64,000 bases of DNA from Candidatus Goldiibacteriota bacterium HGW-Goldbacteria-1 (GCA_002839855.1 PGYV01000001.1:146438-210437); one strand, 5' to 3'. Counted from the first letter of the stretch, positions 18,003-27,079 are shown. Notes: a model not told the origin generated them from the sequence alone. Numbers and translations: made by a program.

Positions 18003-19924
18003 TACGGCCTGCGCTTAAACGCCACTACGCCCAAAGGCGGCAGTGTAATAGAGATGGATTTTTCCATTCCGTTCCACGGGGTGTCCTGTGAATGCACTCC
18101 GCCCATATTGCCCTGATTGCTTCCCCAGTATTCATGGGAATCAGAATTAAATATCTCTTCCCAGAAGCCGCCGTCCGGTACGCCAAGCAGGTAATTGGAC
18201 CTGACAACAGGGGTTAAGTTGCATATTACCACTATGGAATCGTCTATGAAAAGTTCGTTTTTTCTGACAAAAGAAAGCACAGAGTCTTCGTAATTTCCGC
18301 AGTCCAGCCACTGAAAGCCGGTCCAGTCGTGCTCGTGTTTATTAAGCCCGGGTTCGCTAACATAAAGTTCATTAAGTTTTTTAACCATTTTCTTTACGCC
18401 GTCATGGTTGTAATACCCGGCTGATTCCCAGTTTAAACTTACATTCACGTTCCACTCTTCCCACTGTCCGAATTCATCGCCCATAAACAGCATTTTCTTT
18501 CCGGGATGAAACCACATGTAAGATAAAAGCGCGCGAAGGTTGGCAAATTTCTGCCAGTCATCACCCGGCATCTTTTTTATTAAAGACCCTTTTAAATGCA
18601 CCACTTCATCATGGGACAATGGCAGCATAAAGTTTTCGGTAAACGCGTACATCATTGAAAAAGTAAGGTTGTTCTGGTGCCATTTTCTGTAAACTGTGTC
18701 CTTGGAAAAATATGAAAGCGTATCATTCATCCAGCCCATGTTCCATTTAAAACCAAACCCAAGCCCGCCGGCGTAAAGCGGCCTTGTGACCATGGGCCAT
18801 GACGTGGACTCTTCCGCTATTGTCTGCGTGTCAGGATATTCTTTATAAACCGTCTCGTTGAATTTCTTTAAAAAATCAATAGCCTCTAAGTTTTCCCTGC
18901 CCCCGAATTTGTTCGGTATCCATTCGCCTTCTTTGCGCGAATAGTCCAGATAAAGCATGGAAGCCACCGCGTCAACACGCAGGCCGTCTATGTGATATTT
19001 ATCCAGCCAGAAAAGCGCGTTAGAGATTAAGAAATTTATTACTTCGTGCCTTCCATAATTAAATATGGCGGAACCCCAGTCCGGGTGAAATCCCTGACGC
19101 GGGTCAGCGTGTTCATATAAATGCGTGCCGTCAAAATACATAAGGCCGTATTCATCAGACGGAAAATGCGAAGGCACCCAGTCAAGTATTACGCCAATGC
19201 CGTTCTTATGCATGTGTTCCACAAAATACATAAAATCCTGCGGCGTGCCGTAGCGCGAAGTGGGCGCAAAAAAACCTACAACCTGATAACCCCACGAAGC
19301 AAAAAACGGGTGTTCCATAACCGGCATTAATTCCACGTGGGTAAAGCCCATATACTTGCAGTATTCCGCCAGCTGGAGCGCGGTTTCTTTGTAGCCAAGC
19401 GATTCAAGGCCGTCGCCTGTTTTGCGCCAGCTTCCAAGGTGCACTTCATATATGGACATGGGCGCGTTAAGCGCGTTTTTCTTGTGCCGTTCTTTCATCC
19501 ATTCATCATCTGACCAGTTGTAATCGGTATCCCATACCACAGACGCCGTTTTTGGCGCGATTTCCCAGGATAGCCCAAACGGGTCGCCCTTATCAGCGCG
19601 GTAATCATTATGATTGCTTACGATGTGATATTTGTATATTTCGCCTTTGCCTATCCCCGGAATAAAACCTTCCCAGATTCCGGAATCATCCCAGCGCATT
19701 GTAAGGGCGTGCGCGGTGGAATCCCAATTGTTAAAATTACCTATTACAGAAACGTGTTTTGCGTTTGGCGCCCATACCGCGAAATTCACCCCGGTTTCCC
19801 CGTTTACAGTCCTGACATGAGACCCCATCTTGTCATAAAGGCGGAAATGATTGCCTTCTTTATAAAGGTACACGTCGTGTTCGGTAAATACTGAAATTCC
19901 GTGCACTACTTTTCCGGCTGCCAT
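18002..19924 (-). CDS. glgB: 1,4-alpha-glucan branching enzyme
   Basis: 640 residues, normal for GlgB. It forms alpha-1,6 branches in glycogen. The N-terminal CBM48 module lies about 35-120 (VNFAVWAPNAKHVSVIGNFN), then the GH13 barrel with the conserved sites: VILDWVPSHFP, DGLRVDAVASMLYLDYSR with the nucleophile Asp, QTIAEESTSWP with the acid/base Glu, and LPLSHDEVVHLKGSL with the third carboxylate pair. The C-terminal all-beta domain ends LPPLGVVAFKRR. SD AAGGAG precedes the ATG. Directly followed by the GNAT gene. Function is certain by family. Confidence 0.97.
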   Translation of the reverse strand: MAAGKVVHGISVFTEHDVYLYKEGNHFRLYDKMGSHVRTVNGETGVNFAVWAPNAKHVSVIGNFNNWDSTAHALTMRWDDSGIWEGFIPGIGKGEIYKYHIVSNHNDYRADKGDPFGLSWEIAPKTASVVWDTDYNWSDDEWMKERHKKNALNAPMSIYEVHLGSWRKTGDGLESLGYKETALQLAEYCKYMGFTHVELMPVMEHPFFASWGYQVVGFFAPTSRYGTPQDFMYFVEHMHKNGIGVILDWVPSHFPSDEYGLMYFDGTHLYEHADPRQGFHPDWGSAIFNYGRHEVINFLISNALFWLDKYHIDGLRVDAVASMLYLDYSRKEGEWIPNKFGGRENLEAIDFLKKFNETVYKEYPDTQTIAEESTSWPMVTRPLYAGGLGFGFKWNMGWMNDTLSYFSKDTVYRKWHQNNLTFSMMYAFTENFMLPLSHDEVVHLKGSLIKKMPGDDWQKFANLRALLSYMWFHPGKKMLFMGDEFGQWEEWNVNVSLNWESAGYYNHDGVKKMVKKLNELYVSEPGLNKHEHDWTGFQWLDCGNYEDSVLSFVRKNELFIDDSIVVICNLTPVVRSNYLLGVPDGGFWEEIFNSDSHEYWGSNQGNMGGVHSQDTPWNGMEKSISITLPPLGVVAFKRRP

Positions 19925-20047
19925 ATGAAACTCCTTGAGGTGATATATTTTATATAGATCTCATTATACACCAGCAGGACACTAAGTTAAATGGTAAAAA
20001 TCAATACTGCTATACAGTATTTAAATCGGACAAAAAACAGATTAAAC

Positions 20048-20076
20048 TTGAAAAACAAACCACTTTTATATATACT
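20048..20076 (+). promoter_or_regulatory. Promoter of the 20105 lipoprotein gene
   Basis: -35 TTGAAA (20048-20053), 17-base spacer, -10 TATACT (20071-20076), about 30 bases before the ATG. A small inverted repeat AATACTG/CAGTATT (20003-20021) lies upstream and could be an operator. Confidence 0.7.
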
Positions 20077-20104
20077 TTCTTTAATAAAAAAAGGGGAGGT
20101 TCAT

Positions 20105-20830
20105 ATGAAAAGAAATCTGTTTTTACTGTTTGTTATTGTTCTTTTTTCTGTTTTTTTCGCGGTAAGCTGTTCCACTGACAGCCCGTCATCATCATCCACA
20201 CCCGCACCAACACCTGTAGTACTGGATTTCAACACCGGATTTGAAGATTTTGAAGATAACAGTTCCGCTTTTACGGTAAATGGCATACCCGGCACCATAA
20301 CAGTGGGAAATGATTCAGCAGACGGCGGCACTTCCGTAATAACCGGAAGTTCTATAGTTTCCGGACAACTTTCAGGTACGTACAGCCTTGCTTTAACGGC
20401 AACGGTTAAAACATCACTGCCTTTCAGCACAACCGAAGGTGATTACACCGTAATGGCGCCCATTGCCGACAGTATCGGTTACGTGACCATAAACGTAAAC
20501 CTTAACAATCCGGTGGATGCTATAACCAATAACGACCACCTTTATTTCACACACAAAATTTCAAGTACATCCGGAATGACATACAGAATTTACTTCTATT
20601 CACAGGACGGTAAATACTGTTATACAGGCAATCAGACACCTTCAACAACATCAAACAGCTACAACTTCTACTTTAGCAGCCTTTTGAATCCCACAGGTTA
20701 TACCGCGGAAGATGTGCTGTCAAACCTGAAGAAAATAGTCTTTGTTATAAGGTACAAAGCTTATGGATTATCACAAAAAGACATCAACTTTTACATAGAC
20801 AATATAGGAATAACACACGACATAATATAA
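20105..20830 (+). CDS. Lipoprotein with a carbohydrate-binding-like C-terminal domain
   Basis: 241 residues from the ATG at 20105, which has GGGGAGG six bases upstream; an earlier in-frame start at 19991 has no ribosome site. A lipoprotein signal (FVIVLFSVFFAVSC, Cys of SCSTD) is followed by a Ser/Pro/Thr linker and about 200 residues of beta-rich sequence ending KDINFYIDNIGITHDII. The closing pattern FYIDNIGI is that of jelly-roll carbohydrate-binding modules such as those in the GH30 and GH8 enzymes of this window, so surface glycan binding is plausible but unproven. Transcribed alone, divergent from glgB, and ended by a strong terminator. Confidence 0.8.
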   Translation: MKRNLFLLFVIVLFSVFFAVSCSTDSPSSSSTPAPTPVVLDFNTGFEDFEDNSSAFTVNGIPGTITVGNDSADGGTSVITGSSIVSGQLSGTYSLALTATVKTSLPFSTTEGDYTVMAPIADSIGYVTINVNLNNPVDAITNNDHLYFTHKISSTSGMTYRIYFYSQDGKYCYTGNQTPSTTSNSYNFYFSSLLNPTGYTAEDVLSNLKKIVFVIRYKAYGLSQKDINFYIDNIGITHDII

Positions 20831-20834
20831 AGAA

Positions 20835-20875
20835 AAAAAGCCGCGGCAGTCTAATCGTCTGCCGCGGCTTTTTAA
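20835..20875. terminator. Bidirectional rho-independent terminator
   Basis: Stem AAAAAGCCGCGGCAG (20835-20849) pairs with CTGCCGCGGCTTTTT (20859-20873), with A-run before and T-run after, so it can stop both the plus-strand lipoprotein gene and the convergent minus-strand gene ending at 20885. Confidence 0.93.
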
Positions 20876-20884
20876 TTTAAATTC

Positions 20885-21688
20885 TTACTTTATCCCAAGT
20901 TCTTTTATCCTTGTTTCACACATCTTTTTTGTCTTCACGTCCTGCCAGTACAATTCCGCGGAAACCGGCGCGGCAAGCACCTCTTTAAATAATACCGCCG
21001 CTTTTTCTTTCTCGCCGGTGTCATTCATGGCATCCGCAAGAAATAACTTTGCTATATTGGTGTCTTCCAGCGCTAAAGCTTCCTGTAACAGCTTCTTTGC
21101 TTTATTTTTATCCGGCCAGGTAATCACAAAAGGTATATTCGGCGCTTTCCAATGAAGCCTTCCAAGAACTATAAGCGCGGCCGGTTTATTTGGCCCGTCA
21201 AGCGCTATTGTTTTTTCGCTGTATTTTTTAATTTTGTCCGCAATACCGTTTGAAGCGGATTCAAAAAGGTCTGATATATCGCCTTTCCTTGCCCACATAA
21301 GCCCAAGGCAGTAATTATAAACCTCTGACTTTTCCGGATCAAGCCCGCTTTTTTCTATAAGCGCAATAACATCAGCATACGCCTTTTTCTTTTCATCCAC
21401 CGTCCCTATATCCATATGATGATATTTATAGTTGGCGCACTTTGCCAGCTGATAATATACATTTTCCGGCACGCCATCTTTGCCCGCCGGTTCAACCGCT
21501 TTTTTGTACAAAGCATCCGCTGAATCAAGCAGTTTCACCGCTTCTTTTACATCTGTCACGGAATTAATTTTTGCCAGTATTGCATCCGCCTGCGAAACAG
21601 GATTAACAGCCGTATCCTTTGCCTGAACATCAGATACAAACAGTAAAATCATTACCGTCAGGACAATAATCGTTCTTGTTTTTTTCAT
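20885..21688 (-). CDS. Exported TPR-like protein, TatT-type
   Basis: 267 residues with a signal peptide (IIVLTVMILLFVSDVQA). The rest is alpha-helical and TPR-like: QADAILAKINSVTDVKEAVK, then LIVLGRLHWKAPNIPF and KAKKLLQEALALEDTNIAKL, then GEKEKAAVLFKEVLAA. The combination of LGRLHWKAP with a following kinase-like spacing of helices resembles the T component (TatT) of TRAP-type transporters, a periplasmic TPR protein, but no TRAP permease genes are nearby. Probably a periplasmic scaffold or substrate carrier. GGAGG before the ATG. Standalone gene ending at the shared terminator. Confidence 0.75.
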   Translation of the reverse strand: MKKTRTIIVLTVMILLFVSDVQAKDTAVNPVSQADAILAKINSVTDVKEAVKLLDSADALYKKAVEPAGKDGVPENVYYQLAKCANYKYHHMDIGTVDEKKKAYADVIALIEKSGLDPEKSEVYNYCLGLMWARKGDISDLFESASNGIADKIKKYSEKTIALDGPNKPAALIVLGRLHWKAPNIPFVITWPDKNKAKKLLQEALALEDTNIAKLFLADAMNDTGEKEKAAVLFKEVLAAPVSAELYWQDVKTKKMCETRIKELGIK

Positions 21689-21783
21689 AAAACCTCCTGT
21701 GTATTTTGCACATTTTACCCCCTTTAACCGTCAAAATCAAGCAGCAGCAATAAAAACCGAGGGACGGATGCAAAACAAAAACA

Positions 21784-21815
21784 AACTGCCGCGCCCTAAA
21801 GGGACGCGCCTACCA
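21784..21815. repeat. REP-like palindrome
   Basis: AACTGCCGC ... GCGCCTACCA ends with core GCCCTAAAGGGAC; lies directly before copy 3 of the terminal-inverted-repeat element, as at 11597. Confidence 0.8.
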
Positions 21816-21934
21816 CTGCGTATGCCCAAGCCCTGTAAAACCTGGGTACAAAGGGACAAATGCACGGGGGATCGGAATTAAAAACAAACATGGAAAATTC
21901 GAAATTCGAAAATTTTAAGGACAGAGACAAAACA

Positions 21935-22037
21935 GGGGTTGGGTGTGTTTTTTCAGTGCGTGCCGCGCAAGGATAGCATTGATACGGCAGGAGCGCTTTA
22001 ATGCTGAGCGCGCGCTGAAAAAATATACCCAAACCCT
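21935..22037. repeat. Terminal-inverted-repeat element, short copy 3
   Basis: Keeps both ends (GGGGTTGGGTGTGTTTTTTC and GCGCGCTGAAAAAATATACC) but is only about 103 bp: nearly half of the interior is missing compared with copies 1, 2 and 4. Preceded by the same gaaaattcgaaattcg AT palindrome. Short forms that keep the ends intact are typical of non-autonomous mobile repeats. Confidence 0.75.
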
Positions 22038-22096
22038 GTAAGGCTGCAGCCCGACGGTTCAAAAGCTCAGCAGCTCGGAGGAACGAAAACAAAGCG

Positions 22097-22285
22097 GTTT
22101 AAGCTATAGGCAGTTAAGCAGAAGCGTAACTAAAAAATGGTTGGCAAGTTATCGCTATAGCTTAATGCTTAAAACGCTAAGGTGCCATGTTTTATACTAT
22201 CGCTATAGCTTAACTGCTTAAAATTCTAAGGCGCTATTTTTACTCAACCGCTTCTTCTTATATGCCTATAGCTTAATATGCTATT
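22097..22285. repeat. Dispersed AT-rich repeat family A, copy 2
   Basis: Shares with 430-587 the motif ctatagctta repeated (22155, 22203, 22266), the stretch gtttaagctataggcagttaag at its far end (given here as gtttaagctatag plus gcagttaag), and the junction gctatttta touching the stop codon of the neighbouring minus-strand gene. Confidence 0.7.
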
Positions 22286-22675
22286 TTATGGATTTTCAAC
22301 CTTGTTCAGCCTTATGCGCATTATTCCCAGCGGTACTTTCCACTCTATTACATCATTTTCCCTGTAACCTATAACCGCGGTTCCAATTGGCGCTAACACA
22401 GATACTTTATCATCATCCGGCGAAGCTTCCTGCGGAAGCACCAGTTTAAAAATAGTTTTCTCCCCGCTTTGTTCGTCAATAATTTCCACCTTAGAATTAA
22501 TCCTTACAAGGCCGGCAGGCGCCTGCTCTTTTTTTATCACAGTTGCCCTGCTTACCTCTTTTATAAGCTGCTCAAAATATTTCCTGTTGCTGCCATAAAC
22601 ACTTCCGTTATCCGAAGTCATCTTTTTTATCAGATTTACGTCATCTTCAACCATAAAAATCTCTTTGTTTTCCAT
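22286..22675 (-). CDS. rnk: Rnk-like / GreA-GreB C-terminal domain protein
   Basis: 129 residues from the ATG at 22673-22675, chosen because GGAGG lies seven bases upstream; the longer reading frame has none. The N-terminal ~45 residues are helical (SNRKYFEQLIKEVSRATVI) and the C-terminal ~80 are the GreA/GreB C-terminal FKBP-like fold: VRINSKVEIIDEQSGEKTIF, LVLPQEASPDDDKVSVLAPI and GTAVIGYRENDVIEWKVPLG. This is the layout of Rnk, which binds RNA polymerase near the secondary channel but lacks the long GreA coiled coil. Role in transcription or nucleotide pools is by family. Standalone; preceded by a hairpin at 22806-22846. Confidence 0.85.
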   Translation of the reverse strand: MENKEIFMVEDDVNLIKKMTSDNGSVYGSNRKYFEQLIKEVSRATVIKKEQAPAGLVRINSKVEIIDEQSGEKTIFKLVLPQEASPDDDKVSVLAPIGTAVIGYRENDVIEWKVPLGIMRIRLNKVENP

Positions 22676-22805
22676 GTTATTACCTCCATTTTTATTATTG
22701 GGCTTATACTTCATTTAACCGGCGTCACACCGCAGCCCGGCAGTATGCGCCGCTTTTACATACAGGGTTTTTCATTAAATGCCTCCTTTTACCCTTAAAA
22801 TACAA

Positions 22806-22846
22806 AATCCGGAATCTATAAACCTTTGGTTTATAAATCCCGGATT
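22806..22846. other. 19-bp imperfect inverted repeat in the rnk leader region
   Basis: AATCCGGAATCTATAAACC and its inverse (two mismatches) are separated by only TTT, giving a long hairpin about 130 bases before the rnk-like start. No T-run that would make it a typical terminator; it could be an operator, an attenuator or a repeat. Confidence 0.5.
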
Positions 22847-22967
22847 ACTTTTCAATTAGTCCGCGGCTTACCGCTTACTCTTTGCCCAGTCTTCCTTATG
22901 TTAACTGTTTCAGCTTTCGCATCCTATAAACTAATTTTACAACAGTATTAATACAAAGTCAAATAAG

Positions 22968-23327
22968 CTAAAAACCCGTATCTATAATTTTATCCATTAC
23001 CAGCACAAATACCCTGTCGCCGGTATTTCCGCTTATATCCGTATGCACAGACATCACCTTTGCTTTTAGCGCTTCTTCAATCTCTTTTACAAGCGCGCCG
23101 CGGGAAATATCAAGCTGTTTTGCCCTTAGAATTTTTATTTCAAACCTTCCGTCTTTTGTTTCTGACAGGGTCTTTTCCTGGTGTGTAAGCACGCCTTTCA
23201 TGCGCACATAAACCGCGTCTTTTATAAAGTACGCTTTTACTTCCGCGGCTCCCAGCCCTGTATCGCGTTTTTCATATTTTACAAAAATCTCGCCTATCTT
23301 TGCCTCTGCCTGCCCTTTTGTCATCAT
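22968..23327 (-). CDS. DUF2294 / MpsC-like protein
   Basis: 119 residues, single domain of DUF2294, now often called MpsC after a staphylococcal sodium/membrane-potential system. Conserved parts: GAAEVKAYFIKDAVYVRMKG, VLTHQEKTL, LVKEIEEALKAKVMSVHTDI and GDRVFVLVMDK. The biochemical role is not settled. Its ATG overlaps the stop codon of the upstream cation/proton antiporter gene by four bases (ATGA), so the two are translationally coupled, strong evidence of joint function in ion or pH homeostasis. Confidence 0.85.
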   Translation of the reverse strand: MMTKGQAEAKIGEIFVKYEKRDTGLGAAEVKAYFIKDAVYVRMKGVLTHQEKTLSETKDGRFEIKILRAKQLDISRGALVKEIEEALKAKVMSVHTDISGNTGDRVFVLVMDKIIDTGF

Positions 23328-24826
23328 TGTGTATCACCTTCTTCATCTTTTTCAGGCTCCATTTTTTTCTGCACAAAAACATTCCGTTCTATAGTTTTTA
23401 AAGCTGTCTTGTCCGCCATGACAAGCATAACATCCCCGGATTCTAAAACCGTGCCGCCGTCCGGTATTATAAACTGTTCATCCCTTGATATAAGGGTCAC
23501 AAGCGCGCCCTTTGGTATGCCTATTTCAAAAAGCCTTTTTCCCACCGCGACCGATCCAAAGGGTATCATGACTTCGTTTAAATCCGCGTTAACACCGGCA
23601 AGCGCATCCATTTCAATCGGGGCTTTCTTTCTGTTTTTAAGCGGTTCTTCAAGCCCAAGCCACCGCGAGACAAGAGAAATTGTACTTCCCTGAAGAAGCG
23701 CGGATAATAATACGGTAAAGAAAACTATATTAAATATTTTTTCCGCTCCCGGCACACCGGCAGTAAGTGGAAATATGGCCAATATAACCGGGACAGCGCC
23801 CCTTAATCCCACCCAAGATATCATCAATTTTTCTTTATTATTAAGTCTGGAAAAAGAAAGGCACGCAAAAACAGCCGCCGGCCTTGCCAGGAAAATAAGC
23901 ACTATACCCGCTATAATTCCATCCCCCGCCACCGGTATGACTTTAGAAGGAAAAACAAGCAGCCCCAGCATAAGGAATATTACAATCTGCATAAGCCACG
24001 CCACACCGTCATGAAAACGAATAAGGTTATTTTTATGAATAAACGTCCTGTTTCCAAGGACAATACCCGCAACATAAACACTTAAGTACCCGTTGCCTTT
24101 TATGTGTGTTGTCACCATGTAAAGGATTATTACAAGCGCCATTGTCAGCACCGGATAAAGGCCGTCATATTCAAGGTTAATACGGTTAATAAATTCAACC
24201 ATAAGCCTGCCGAATATCACTCCCGCGGCAAGGCCTATTGCCATTTCAACAAAAAATGACGGAATTAAAGAAAGCGGCGAAGAATGGCTTCCTGTCATTA
24301 CGCCAATTATGCCGATTGTTAAAAACACAGCCATAGGGTCGTTACTGCCGGATTCAAGTTCTAACAGCGGTTTTAAATTGCCTTTTAAATTAATCCCTTT
24401 AGAACGTAATATTGAAAACACAGCCGCCGCGTCAGTTGAAGAGACTATAGCGCCAAGCAGCATCGAATCAATAAGCGGCATTTTAAGCAAAAAGTGCAGC
24501 AAACCGCCTGTAATACCGGCGGTCATTAAAACTCCCATCGTGGCAAGCAGCACGCCTTCTTTTAAAACAGGCTTTATCATTGCCCACTTTGTGTCCATAC
24601 CGCCATAGAAAAGTATCATGGACAAAGCGGCAATACCTATACCCTTGGCGATTTCATTATCATCAAAGTGTATTCCAAAAACACCCTCTGAACCGGCCAG
24701 CATTCCGATAACTATAAATATAAGAAGCGTGGGAAGGCCTATCTTATCAGACGCTTTGCTTAGCACCACACTTATAAGCAGCAAAAGCGCGGCTACAAAA
24801 ATTACTGATTCATACGAATACTGCAT
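23324..24826 (-). CDS. Cation/proton antiporter, CPA1 type (K+/H+ antiporter-like) with RCK-C domain
   Basis: 500 residues. About 12-13 membrane helices over residues 1-390, with the core motifs FYGGMDTKW, GAIVSSTDAAAVFSIL (SSTDAA, the unwound helix Asp) and LELESGSNDPMAVFLT (SGSNDP, the second essential Asp). After the membrane part, residues about 410-480 form a TrkA-C/RCK-C regulatory domain (IPFGSVAVGKRLFEIGIPKG, GDVMLVMADK). This is the NhaP2/CvrA layout: potassium or sodium expelled against protons at the inner membrane. SD GGGAG precedes the ATG. Overlaps the DUF2294 gene by four bases. Confidence 0.93.
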   Translation of the reverse strand: MQYSYESVIFVAALLLLISVVLSKASDKIGLPTLLIFIVIGMLAGSEGVFGIHFDDNEIAKGIGIAALSMILFYGGMDTKWAMIKPVLKEGVLLATMGVLMTAGITGGLLHFLLKMPLIDSMLLGAIVSSTDAAAVFSILRSKGINLKGNLKPLLELESGSNDPMAVFLTIGIIGVMTGSHSSPLSLIPSFFVEMAIGLAAGVIFGRLMVEFINRINLEYDGLYPVLTMALVIILYMVTTHIKGNGYLSVYVAGIVLGNRTFIHKNNLIRFHDGVAWLMQIVIFLMLGLLVFPSKVIPVAGDGIIAGIVLIFLARPAAVFACLSFSRLNNKEKLMISWVGLRGAVPVILAIFPLTAGVPGAEKIFNIVFFTVLLSALLQGSTISLVSRWLGLEEPLKNRKKAPIEMDALAGVNADLNEVMIPFGSVAVGKRLFEIGIPKGALVTLISRDEQFIIPDGGTVLESGDVMLVMADKTALKTIERNVFVQKKMEPEKDEEGDTQ

Positions 24827-24939
24827 TAAAGTCTCCCGTTATATTTTTATAATATTATCATTGTAATCTGCCGTGCCATTTTTGTCAATTAAACGAAACG
24901 CCCTAAAGCGGGCAGTATAAAAACGTATATTATTTTACA

Positions 24940-24968
24940 TTTACTTTTGACTTAAAATCACTTATATT
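24940..24968 (+). promoter_or_regulatory. Likely aconitase promoter
   Basis: TTTACT (24940-24945), 17 bases, TATATT (24963-24968), then AGGAGG before the ATG at 25003. The region is AT-rich with several alternatives, so exact elements are uncertain. Confidence 0.45.
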
Positions 24969-25002
24969 AATTAAACTTTAATAATATCAGGAGGTTATAA
25001 TA

Positions 25003-26934
25003 ATGAAAGGTACAATCACAGAAAAAATATTAAAAGCTCATCTGACATCCGGCAGGCTTATATCCGGCGAGGAAATAGGGATAAAAATAGACCAGACGCT
25101 GACACAGGACGCCACCGGTACAATGGCTTACCTTGAATTTTTAAATTTTAATGTTTCAAAAATCGGCACAAAACTCTCCGTCAGCTATGTGGACCACAAC
25201 ACCCTGCAGAGCGGGTTTGAAAACGCGGACGACCACGCTTTTTTACAGTCAGTGGCGGAAAAATACGGCCTGTGGTTTTCCAAACCAGGCAACGGCATAT
25301 GCCATCAGGTACACCTTGAAAGGTTCGGGCGCCCGGGCTGGACACTTGTAGGGTCAGATTCCCATACACCCACCGCAGGCGGCCTTGGAATGCTGGCGAT
25401 TGGCGTGGGCGGCCTTGACGTGGCAGCATCGCTTGCGGGCTACCCTTTTAATTTAAAATGCCCCGAAGTAATAGGGGTAAAACTTACCGGCAAGTTAAAA
25501 CCCTGGTCATCAGCAAAAGACGTAATTTTATTATTACTGCAGATGCTGTCCGTAAAAGGCGGCGTGGGTAAAATATTTGAATACTTCGGCGAAGGGGTAA
25601 AAACACTTTCCGTTCCTGAACGCGCGGTTATCACCAATATGGGCGCGGAGCTTGGCGCCACCACATCCATCTTTCCTTCGGATAATAATACCAAAGCTTT
25701 CCTGGCAGCTTTCGGCAGGGCAAAAGATTTTAAACAGTTATTGCCGGATAAAGACGCGCAGTATTCAAAAGTTATAGAAATAGACCTTGCAAAAGTAGAA
25801 CCCATGATTGCACAGCCGCACATGCCTGACAACGTGAAAAAAGTAAAAGAAATTAAGGATAAAAAAGTTAATCAGGTAATTCTTGGCAGCTGCACCAACA
25901 GTTCTTATAAAGACTTAATGACAGCCGCGGCGATATTAAAAGGTAATAAAGTAAACAAGGATGTATCTTTTGTAATTGCCCCCGGTTCCAAGACTATCAT
26001 GGACGCCATGATTAAAAACGGCGCTTTTGCAATATTTCTGGAAGCGGGCGCGCGTATCATTGAATCTGCCTGCGGGCCGTGCATTGGAATGGGACAGGCG
26101 CCTTCAAGCGGCGCGGTTTCTGTCAGAACTTTCAACCGCAACTTTAAAGGGCGTTCCGGCACCAATGACGCGGAAATATACCTTGCAAGCGTGGAAACAG
26201 CCGTGGCAGCAGCCCTTACGGGTAAAATAACAGACCCCTCAAAACTTGGCAAATACCCGGCAGTTAAACCGCTTATTAAGTTCCCAATAAATAATTCACT
26301 TTTATTAAAACCGCTGTCCCCGGCAAAAAGAAAATCCGTAAAAATTGTCATGGGGCCAAACATTAAACCGCTTCCTGAATCATCCCCTCTTGCGCAGTCA
26401 TTAAAGGCAAAGGTAATCGCCGCGTTCGGCGATAACATTACCACAGACGACATAATGCCGGCGGGAGCAAAGATACTGCCGTTAAGAAGCAATATTCCGG
26501 AAATTTCAAAACACGTCTTTGTTAAGCTTGATTCAAAGTTTTATGAAAAAGCTCTTGCCAATAAACCCGGTGTGATTGTGGGCGGGGAAAATTACGGCCA
26601 GGGAAGCTCGCGCGAACACGCCGCCCTTGCGCCTATGTATCTTGGCATAAAAGCGGTTATCGTAAAATCATTTGCCCGTATTCACAAAGCAAACCTAATA
26701 AACTTTGGTATTCTTCCCCTTACTTTCAAAAATCCCGAAGATTACGCAAAATGTAAAGAAGGCGTTGCCATAAATTTTGAAAATCTTGCGGCGTCAATAA
26801 AAAACGGCAGTGACATAGCATCAGTATTGGAAAACGGCACAAAAATAACACTTACATATTCACTGTCAGAACGCGACCGCGAAATTCTTCTTGCCGGCGG
26901 GACGATAGATTATATTAAGAGACTTATTAAGTAA
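25003..26934 (+). CDS. acn: Aconitate hydratase (short, ~640-residue class)
   Basis: 643 residues, the compact class of aconitase close to the mitochondrial/archaeal-like form. It interconverts citrate and isocitrate in the TCA cycle. The three 4Fe-4S ligand cysteines are visible: VILGSCTNSSYKDL (about residue 296) and ESACGPCIGMGQ (about 355 and 358). Other signatures: VSYVDHNTLQSG, LVGSDSHTPTAGGLGMLAIG, and in the swivelling domain NITTDDIMPAG and GGENYGQGSSREHAALAP with the catalytic Ser/Arg region. SD AGGAGG seven bases before the ATG. Monocistronic; flanked by repeats downstream. Homoaconitase is a less likely alternative because the protein contains both domains in one chain. Confidence 0.95.
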   Translation: MKGTITEKILKAHLTSGRLISGEEIGIKIDQTLTQDATGTMAYLEFLNFNVSKIGTKLSVSYVDHNTLQSGFENADDHAFLQSVAEKYGLWFSKPGNGICHQVHLERFGRPGWTLVGSDSHTPTAGGLGMLAIGVGGLDVAASLAGYPFNLKCPEVIGVKLTGKLKPWSSAKDVILLLLQMLSVKGGVGKIFEYFGEGVKTLSVPERAVITNMGAELGATTSIFPSDNNTKAFLAAFGRAKDFKQLLPDKDAQYSKVIEIDLAKVEPMIAQPHMPDNVKKVKEIKDKKVNQVILGSCTNSSYKDLMTAAAILKGNKVNKDVSFVIAPGSKTIMDAMIKNGAFAIFLEAGARIIESACGPCIGMGQAPSSGAVSVRTFNRNFKGRSGTNDAEIYLASVETAVAAALTGKITDPSKLGKYPAVKPLIKFPINNSLLLKPLSPAKRKSVKIVMGPNIKPLPESSPLAQSLKAKVIAAFGDNITTDDIMPAGAKILPLRSNIPEISKHVFVKLDSKFYEKALANKPGVIVGGENYGQGSSREHAALAPMYLGIKAVIVKSFARIHKANLINFGILPLTFKNPEDYAKCKEGVAINFENLAASIKNGSDIASVLENGTKITLTYSLSERDREILLAGGTIDYIKRLIK

Positions 26935-27053
26935 AGAGGCTTGGAGGTTTAGATGCTTGGAGGTTTGGTAAAACTAAACCGTGAAAACAAGCAGCTCAAA
27001 AGTTTAGCGGCCCGGCGGCTTGGTTAAAGTTAAATCGTGAAAATTTATAGGTT

Positions 27054-27079
27054 TGGTAGCCGCACCCTTTAGGGTGCGT
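27054..27079. repeat. REP-like palindrome, reverse orientation
   Basis: TGGTAGCCGCACCCTTTAGG followed by GTGCG: the constant TGGTAG end marks it as the opposite orientation to most copies. Confidence 0.75.

Noticed and set aside
25905-26492. 195-codon minus-strand frame inside aconitase
   Set aside because: Antisense to a clear, full-length aconitase with intact motifs.
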